DNA from: Salsuginibacillus halophilus
GTDB lineage: Bacteria; Bacillota; Bacilli; Bacillales; Marinococcaceae
Direction: 5' to 3'
Assembly: GCF_003014715.1 (NCBI RefSeq)
Contig: NZ_PYAV01000001.1
Span: forward strand, 1 to 64,000
DNA: 64,000 nt
Shown here: positions 58,962 to 64,000 of the stretch, piece by piece
Numbering within the stretch: position 1 is the stretch's first letter
Layout: the number at the start of each line of letters is the position of its first letter
Made by a program: the position numbers and the translations under genes
Notes under the pieces: generated by a model
Seen by the model: only the letters and a program-made list of their open reading frames with translations
What the model was told of the DNA's origin: nothing
The model's database searches: none

Positions 58962-59150
58962 TTATACACGCGTAACTTTGCCAGCTTTTAGCGCCTTTGT
59001 GGAGACGTATACGCGCTTTGGCTTACCGTCAACGAGGATGCGGACTTTTTGTACGTTCGCGTTCCAGCGGCGCTTCGTGGAGTTGTTCGCGTGGGAACGG
59101 TTGTTGCCCGATTTTGGGCCTTTTCCGGTTACGTAGCATTTACGAGCCAT
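58962..59150 (-). CDS. rpmB: 50S ribosomal protein L28
   Basis: A 62-residue basic ribosomal protein, beginning [20 protein letters not shown], typical of L28. It has only one of the Zn-ribbon cysteines, so this is the zinc-free type. The ATG at 59150 follows AGGAGGT; a start three codons upstream overlaps that site. Opposite orientation to its neighbours is the same as in B. subtilis. Confidence 0.97.
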   Translation of the reverse strand: MARKCYVTGKGPKSGNNRSHANNSTKRRWNANVQKVRILVDGKPKRVYVSTKALKAGKVTRV

Positions 59151-59286
59151 GTCATGCACCTCCTATCAGCATCGTTTAAAATCTCAACGATTTCATACTG
59201 ACTTATCGTAGCACATATGTTTCTAGTTTTGCAACATAAGGATTGGTAATTTCTACGTCTGTCCTAATTCCGGGGGGAATCTTCCT

Positions 59287-59314
59287 TTGAAAAACACGTC
59301 CGGTATAGTAAAAT
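59287..59314 (+). promoter_or_regulatory. Sigma-A promoter of yloU-fakA
   Basis: TTGAAA, 16-bp spacer, TAAAAT, 43 nt before the yloU ATG. Confidence 0.65.
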
Positions 59315-59357
59315 AGCGTTAGCTGAACGAGCAGTCCGCTAAAGGAGGATGGATTTC

Positions 59358-59720
59358 ATGGCTATTGAAATGAATTCACAATTAGGATCCATTGATGTAT
59401 CGCGCGAGGTTGTAGCAACAATCGCTGGAGGAGCAGCTGTCGACTGCTACGGCATCGTCGGAATGGCTTCGCAAAAGCAGATTAAAGACGGCTTAAGCGA
59501 ACTCGTGAAACGAGAGAACTTTACCCGCGGGGTTGTGATCCGTGAAGTTGAAGAAGAGATTCATATTGATATGTACATTATCGTCAGTTACGGAACAAAA
59601 ATTTCCGAAGTGGCGTATAACGTTCAGACGAAAGTAAAATATCAACTAGAGCAGATGCTCGGCCTCTCTGTTGACGCAGTGAACATTTTTGTTCAAGGGG
59701 TGCGGGTTGCCAATTCATAG
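59358..59720 (+). CDS. yloU: Asp23/Gls24 family envelope stress response protein (YloU)
   Basis: A 120-residue DUF322/Asp23 protein. It starts MAIEMNSQLGSIDVSREVVA and has the conserved AGGAAVDCYGIVGMAS and VSYGTKISEVAYNVQ. AAAGGAGG lies 9 nt before ATG 59358; the ATG three codons earlier abuts it. Family members coat the inner membrane surface or act in alkaline and envelope stress. The order yloU-fakA is conserved in Firmicutes, so a link with fatty acid kinase is likely. Confidence 0.94.
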   Translation: MAIEMNSQLGSIDVSREVVATIAGGAAVDCYGIVGMASQKQIKDGLSELVKRENFTRGVVIREVEEEIHIDMYIIVSYGTKISEVAYNVQTKVKYQLEQMLGLSVDAVNIFVQGVRVANS

Positions 59721-59741
59721 GCTGAGGCTTGAGGAGGAACG

Positions 59742-61412
59742 ATGGAGATGAAAGTAGTGAATGGCAAAACATTGGCAGCGATGTTCGTTGAAGGTGCACA
59801 TCGCCTGAAAGCGAACGCTGCACGTGTTGATGCGTTAAATGTTTTCCCGGTGCCTGATGGTGATACCGGAACGAATATGAACTTAACAATGAGCTCCGGC
59901 GTGAAAGAAATTGAGCACGCCGGGCTGAGTCATGCAGGTGCGGCGGCAAAAACGTTTTCTAAAGGCTTGTTAATGGGCGCGCGTGGGAATTCCGGCGTCA
60001 TATTATCGCAGTTGTTCCGTGGTTTTGCAAAAGGCGTGGAACTAGAAGACGAGCTTAACGGTGAAAATACAGCAAAAGCTCTTCAGTCCGGGGTGGATAT
60101 GGCTTACCAAGCTGTGATGAAGCCGGTAGAAGGTACAATTTTAACCGTAGCAAAAGATGCAGCGAAGGCAGCGAAAAAAGCAGCTTCAAACAGCAGCGGA
60201 GTAGAAGGTGTATTGAACGCAGCTTATGAAGAAAGCCAGGCAGCGCTTGAGCGTACCCAGGACCAGCTCCCCGCTTTAAAAGAAGCAGGGGTTGTAGATT
60301 CCGGTGGACAGGGCCTTGTTTATATATATCAAGGAATGCTTGCGTATTTACGCGGCGAAGAGCGCCCGGAAATTGATGAAGGACAAGTACTAGAGAGTGA
60401 AGAAAACTTTGATGCAGCGCACCAGAACCTTCATGACCAGCTCGATCCTGCGGATATTGAGTACGGCTATTGTACAGAGTTTATGGTACGTCTTTCTGAG
60501 GACAGTCAGCCTTTTGATGAGCATGTATTCCGCCGCGATATCGGTCGTTTCGGTGACTCGCTTCTAGTTGTCAGCGATGAAGATTTAGTAAAAGTACATA
60601 TCCATGCGGAGCACCCAGGAGAAGCAATGACTTTAGCTCAAAAGCACGGTAGTTTAATGAACATTAAAATTGAAAATATGCGTGAACAGCATGCTGCCTT
60701 AAACCACCGGGAAAACCAAGAGGAACAGCCCGCTGAAGCTCCGGTCGTGCCTGAAGGTGCCTACGGTATTGTAACGGTCTCTATGGGCGATGGCATTAAA
60801 GCTTTGTTCCAAAGTCTTGGTGCCACACAAGTCATTGAAGGCGGTCAGACGATGAATCCGAGCACAGAAGATATTGTGGCGGCAATTGAAGCTTCAACTT
60901 CTGAAACCGTCTTTGTGTTTCCAAACAATTCAAATATCGTAATGACAGCTGAACAGGCAGCCGAGGTGGCGGATAAAGATGTGCGTGTGATTCCATCGAA
61001 GTCTGTACCTCAAGGGATGGCGGCACTGTTTGTTTATGATAGCACGCTAGCAGCAGATGAACTTGAATCAACGATGAATGAAAGCCTAAAGGAAGTTCGA
61101 ACCGGGCAGGTCACATGGGCTGTTCGAGATACATCGCTTAACGGTCGTGAGATTAATGAAGGTGATTTTATGGCAATGGTCGAAAAAGATATTGCAGCAA
61201 CAAGCCCTTCACTTGAAACCGCTGTGCTTGAATTTCTACCGCAGTTGATTTCAGAAGATGTTGAAATTGTGACAGTGCTCGCTGGGGCTGATGCTGATTC
61301 AGCTGTAACTGAAGCCATTAAAACTTACATTGAGGAAAACTATCGTGATGTTGAGCTTGAAGTGCATGAAGGTGGTCAGCCGATTTATCCGTATATTTTT
61401 GCGGCAGAGTAA
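59742..61412 (+). CDS. fakA: Fatty acid kinase, ATP-binding subunit FakA (YloV)
   Basis: A 556-residue DAK-family kinase that phosphorylates fatty acids held by FakB. The N-terminal DhaL-type domain shows ALNVFPVPDGDTGTNMNLTM (Mg-ATP Asp residues at about 37-45) and MGARGNSGVILSQL. The C-terminal DegV-like part lies beyond about 330. AGGAGG precedes the ATG; ATG 59748 is an alternative. A DegV/FakB-type gene follows by 30 nt, giving a likely kinase-carrier pair. Confidence 0.94.
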   Translation: MEMKVVNGKTLAAMFVEGAHRLKANAARVDALNVFPVPDGDTGTNMNLTMSSGVKEIEHAGLSHAGAAAKTFSKGLLMGARGNSGVILSQLFRGFAKGVELEDELNGENTAKALQSGVDMAYQAVMKPVEGTILTVAKDAAKAAKKAASNSSGVEGVLNAAYEESQAALERTQDQLPALKEAGVVDSGGQGLVYIYQGMLAYLRGEERPEIDEGQVLESEENFDAAHQNLHDQLDPADIEYGYCTEFMVRLSEDSQPFDEHVFRRDIGRFGDSLLVVSDEDLVKVHIHAEHPGEAMTLAQKHGSLMNIKIENMREQHAALNHRENQEEQPAEAPVVPEGAYGIVTVSMGDGIKALFQSLGATQVIEGGQTMNPSTEDIVAAIEASTSETVFVFPNNSNIVMTAEQAAEVADKDVRVIPSKSVPQGMAALFVYDSTLAADELESTMNESLKEVRTGQVTWAVRDTSLNGREINEGDFMAMVEKDIAATSPSLETAVLEFLPQLISEDVEIVTVLAGADADSAVTEAIKTYIEENYRDVELEVHEGGQPIYPYIFAAE

Positions 61413-61442
61413 TGAATTGGAACTCGGAAAGGGGCAATTGAT

Positions 61443-62312
61443 ATGAGTCGTGTAAAGATTGTAACCGATAGTACCGCAGACCTGCCGAAAGAACTTATTG
61501 AAGAGCTTGATATTACCGTTGTTCCGCTTCGGGTGACTTTCCCGGACGGCACCACGTATCAAGATGGTGTAGATTTAACGGCAGAAGCGTTTTATGAAAA
61601 ACTGCAAACGGCAGACGGGGTGCCGAAAACGTCGCAGCCGACCCCGCATGAGTTTGAAACGGTGTATAAGCAGGTGAAAGAAACGTATGGTGAAGATACG
61701 ACGGTGCTTTCTCTTCATCTATCAAGCCGTTTAAGCGGGACGTATCAAGCAGCAACAATCGCGAAAGAAGAAGTTGAAGGGCTTCATATTGATGTTGTGG
61801 ATACAAAACGGGCAAGCATGGCCTTTGGCTTAATTGTGCTCGAGCTCGCCCGCTTTGCACAAAGCGGTGCTGATGCACAAGCCTGCCGCGAGCGGTTGGA
61901 CGATTTACTCAAAAAATCCCGGGTCTTTTTCGTTGTAGATACGCTTGAGTATTTACAGAAAAATGGACGTATCGGCAAAGCATCAGCTATGCTCGGGTCT
62001 TTATTAAAAATGAAGCCGATCTTGTCATTAACGAATGAAGGTGAAGTTTATGCTGCCGATAAAGTACGCGGTAAGAAAAAAGCGCTCCTTCGTATGAATG
62101 ATTTGTTAGCTGATGAATTTAAGTCAAAGCCAGTTCAAGTGAGTGTTTGTATCGCAGGCCCTCATGAATCGTCTGAAGAAGTTCTTGATATGCTCAAAGG
62201 TACATTTGACGTGCAGCAAGTGTTTGAATCAAGTATCGGTCCAGTCATCGGCGCTCACGTAGGCCCGGGGACAATTGCTGTTGCAGTAGCACCGATGTAC
62301 AATGATGCCTGA
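61443..62312 (+). CDS. DegV family fatty-acid-binding protein (FakB-like)
   Basis: A 289-residue DegV protein. VKIVTDSTADLPKELIEEL opens the first domain, with TSQPTPHEF and LHLSSRLSGTYQAA forming the lipid head-group site, and the second domain holds RIGKASAMLGSLLKMKPIL. Such proteins (FakB) carry a fatty acid and present it to FakA for phosphorylation. AAAGGGGC precedes the ATG. It is not between fakA and sdaAB in B. subtilis. A strong terminator follows, separating it from sdaAB. Confidence 0.93.
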   Translation: MSRVKIVTDSTADLPKELIEELDITVVPLRVTFPDGTTYQDGVDLTAEAFYEKLQTADGVPKTSQPTPHEFETVYKQVKETYGEDTTVLSLHLSSRLSGTYQAATIAKEEVEGLHIDVVDTKRASMAFGLIVLELARFAQSGADAQACRERLDDLLKKSRVFFVVDTLEYLQKNGRIGKASAMLGSLLKMKPILSLTNEGEVYAADKVRGKKKALLRMNDLLADEFKSKPVQVSVCIAGPHESSEEVLDMLKGTFDVQQVFESSIGPVIGAHVGPGTIAVAVAPMYNDA

Positions 62313-62324
62313 AAACAACCGAGT

Positions 62325-62379
62325 CGGTCATTTGTTTTTCCGTGCCTGCGGAAGGTACGGCAGCAAATGGCCGTTTTTT
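62325..62379 (+). terminator. Branched terminator after the degV gene
   Basis: Outer stem CGGTCATTTG / CAAATGGCCG (one G-T pair) encloses an inner CCGTGCC / GGTACGG hairpin; six T follow. Confidence 0.88.
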
Positions 62380-62436
62380 AAAATCAAGCTGTTAAATTAT
62401 GAAAGCGCTATCTTAATGAGGTAGGAGGAAGAATGA

Positions 62437-63099
62437 ATGAAGTATCGCAGCGTATTTGATATTATAGGACCGGTCATGATTGGTCCGTCGAGTTCTCATA
62501 CTGCCGGTGCAGCCCGGATTGGAAGGCTTGCACGTTTGCTGTTTGGTGAGGCGCCAACAGAGGTGCAGATCCATTTGTACGGCTCGTTTGCAAAAACATA
62601 CCGGGGGCACGGAACAGATGTTGCTTTGGCCGGCGGTCTGCTTGATTTTGATACATTTGATGAACGCCTGCCTGAATCCATTCAACTTGCTGAAGATCAA
62701 GGAATTCAACTGCGCTGGTTTGAAGAGCATGCCGTTACGGATCACCCAAATACTGTCCGTCTCCGTCTGAAAAAAGGTGAACGCGAAATGGAGATTGTCG
62801 GCATTTCCATCGGCGGAGGAAAAGTGGAAATTACGGAACTGAACGGCTTTGACCTGCGCTTGTCCGGTCATCATCCTGCAATTTTTATCGTGCATCAAGA
62901 CCGGTACGGTGTCATTGCTGAAGTTTCTAATCAACTGGCAGAACGGGAAATGAACATTGGTCATATGGAAGTTTCACGCAGAGATAAAGGTGAAGAAGCT
63001 TTAATGGTGATTGAAGTTGACCAGCCGGTAGATGCGGCTGTATTAACAGATTTGGAGAAACTTGATCACGTGATTCAAGTCGCTAAAATTCAAGATTAA
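62437..63099 (+). CDS. sdaAB: L-serine dehydratase, beta subunit
   Basis: A 220-residue subunit of the iron-sulfur serine deaminase (serine to pyruvate and ammonia). IIGPVMIGPSSSHTAGAARIG (split at 8-28) is the beta-subunit signature. The last about 75 residues form an ACT domain (IFIVHQDRYGVIAEVSNQLA), a probable serine-sensing part. TAGGAGG precedes the ATG. It is cotranscribed with sdaAA 12 nt downstream. Confidence 0.95.
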   Translation: MKYRSVFDIIGPVMIGPSSSHTAGAARIGRLARLLFGEAPTEVQIHLYGSFAKTYRGHGTDVALAGGLLDFDTFDERLPESIQLAEDQGIQLRWFEEHAVTDHPNTVRLRLKKGEREMEIVGISIGGGKVEITELNGFDLRLSGHHPAIFIVHQDRYGVIAEVSNQLAEREMNIGHMEVSRRDKGEEALMVIEVDQPVDAAVLTDLEKLDHVIQVAKIQD

Positions 63100-63111
63100 G
63101 GAGGGATCGCG

Positions 63112-63999
63112 GTGTTTAAAAATGCAGCTGAACTGATTGAGCGTGCAGTCATGAAAGAAGGATCCATTGCAGAGGTTATGATTCAACAAGAAATTCACGA
63201 AAAAGGAAAAACGCGTGACGAAGTATTGCAGACGATGGAAGAACGTCTCGATATTATGGAGCAGGCAGTAGACCGCGGCATTAACGAGGATGTTGAGTCA
63301 GTCTCAGGACTTACAGGAGGCGACGGCAAGCGGCTTGCAGCCTATGCCGCGAAACAAAACACATTATCCGGGCCCGTACTTCTCGATGCGGTAGCAAAAG
63401 CGATGGCGACAAATGAAGTAAATGCCGCGATGGGAACCATTTGTGCCACACCGACTGCCGGTTCTGCCGGCGTAGTTCCGGGTACATTATTTGCTGTGAA
63501 AGATCAGCTCAATCCAACGCGCGAAGATATGGTCAAGTTTTTGTTTACCTCTGGTGCATTCGGCATGGTTGTGGCCAATAATGCCTCCATCTCAGGTGCC
63601 GCTGGCGGGTGTCAGGCAGAAGTAGGGTCAGCCGCCGGAATGGCTGCTGCTGCAATCACAGAACTTGCCGGGGGGACACCGGAGCAGAGTGGTCATGCCA
63701 TGGCGATGACGCTCAAAAATATGCTCGGGCTCGTTTGTGACCCTGTCGCCGGGCTTGTGGAAGTGCCATGCGTAAAGCGAAACGCTGCCGGTGCTTCGAT
63801 TGCTTTAATGGCGGCGGACATGGCCCTTGCCGGCATTGAAAGCCGGATTCCGGTCGATGAAGTCATTACAGCAATGTATAAAATTGGGGAAAATATGTCG
63901 GATGACTTAAAAGAAACAGCCCGGGGAGGCCTAGCTGCAACACCAACCGGCCGCCGTCTCGAGACTGAAATTTTTAATATTTCCCTTGATCGCTCATGA
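63112..63999 (+). CDS. sdaAA: L-serine dehydratase, alpha subunit
   Basis: A 295-residue catalytic subunit. Conserved cysteines expected to ligate the 4Fe-4S cluster are in ICATPTAGSAGVVPG, AGGCQAEVG and LVCDPVAGLVEVPCVKRNAAG. The GTG start follows AAGGAGGG. The TGA stop is at 63997-63999, so the gene is complete just before the window's end. Confidence 0.95.
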   Translation: MFKNAAELIERAVMKEGSIAEVMIQQEIHEKGKTRDEVLQTMEERLDIMEQAVDRGINEDVESVSGLTGGDGKRLAAYAAKQNTLSGPVLLDAVAKAMATNEVNAAMGTICATPTAGSAGVVPGTLFAVKDQLNPTREDMVKFLFTSGAFGMVVANNASISGAAGGCQAEVGSAAGMAAAAITELAGGTPEQSGHAMAMTLKNMLGLVCDPVAGLVEVPCVKRNAAGASIALMAADMALAGIESRIPVDEVITAMYKIGENMSDDLKETARGGLAATPTGRRLETEIFNISLDRS

Positions 64000-64000
64000 A

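Noticed and set aside
62413-62964. 183-codon open frame opposite sdaAB
   Set aside because: It overlaps a well-supported serine dehydratase subunit and shows no motif or ribosome site.

Overview
The window comes from a Gram-positive, endospore-forming Bacillaceae chromosome, most likely a halophilic or alkaliphilic species. Gene order follows two Bacillus subtilis neighbourhoods (yqzF-bkd-yqiW-yqjA-yqjC-yqjE-yqjH and yloA-yloB ... remA-gmk-rpoZ-coaBC-priA-fmt-rsmB-rlmN-prpC-prkC-rsgA-rpe-spoVM-rpmB-yloU-fakA-sda). There is a SpoVM peptide, start sites have strong AGGAGG-type ribosome binding sites, and proteins are unusually acidic (flagellin, ZnuA, PrkC ectodomain), which suggests salt adaptation. 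Species cannot be fixed from the sequence alone.

Layout. 1-441: 3' end of an rRNA operon (23S tail, 5S, terminator). 487-917: a dispersed, structured intergenic repeat. 949-7869: rqcH and the Ca2+ ATPase yloB (divergent), then small membrane, stress and hypothetical genes. 7962-18180: the branched-chain amino acid catabolic operon ptb-bcd-buk-lpdV-bkdAA-bkdAB-bkdB, preceded by its sigma-54 activator bkdR and a good -24/-12 promoter. 18338-19585: an orphan znuA with two Zur-like operators and a His/Asp repeat. 19754-26356: brxB, a tRNA-Arg(CCG), yqjA, an L,D-transpeptidase, prli42, yqjC, an M20 peptidase, a ScoC-like MarR regulator, a small sigma-region-3-like protein and Y-family DNA polymerase. 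26438-34517: a motility island (ylqG, ylqH, fliS, hag, a chemoreceptor, yaaR), with a sigma-D promoter before fliS. 34555-36393: K+ channel, and an LMW-PTP/fructosamine-kinase pair.

37113-45517: a probable C30 carotenoid locus (FAD monooxygenase, O-methyltransferase, asparagine-synthase-like amidotransferase, two CrtN-type desaturases/oxidases, CrtM), with candidate sigma-B promoters. 45743-63999: the conserved remA-to-sdaAA housekeeping block. yicC, def and thiN are absent from the places they occupy in B. subtilis, and a DegV/FakB-type gene follows fakA.

Most notable for follow-up: a family of about 430-bp intergenic repeats (three copies, one lacking its left half) whose terminal stems show compensatory base changes between copies, so a conserved structured RNA or ssDNA element is likely; one copy is flanked by an exact 24-bp duplication of a terminator stem. 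Second: the carotenoid locus, whose methyltransferase plus amidotransferase suggest an unfamiliar end-group modification.
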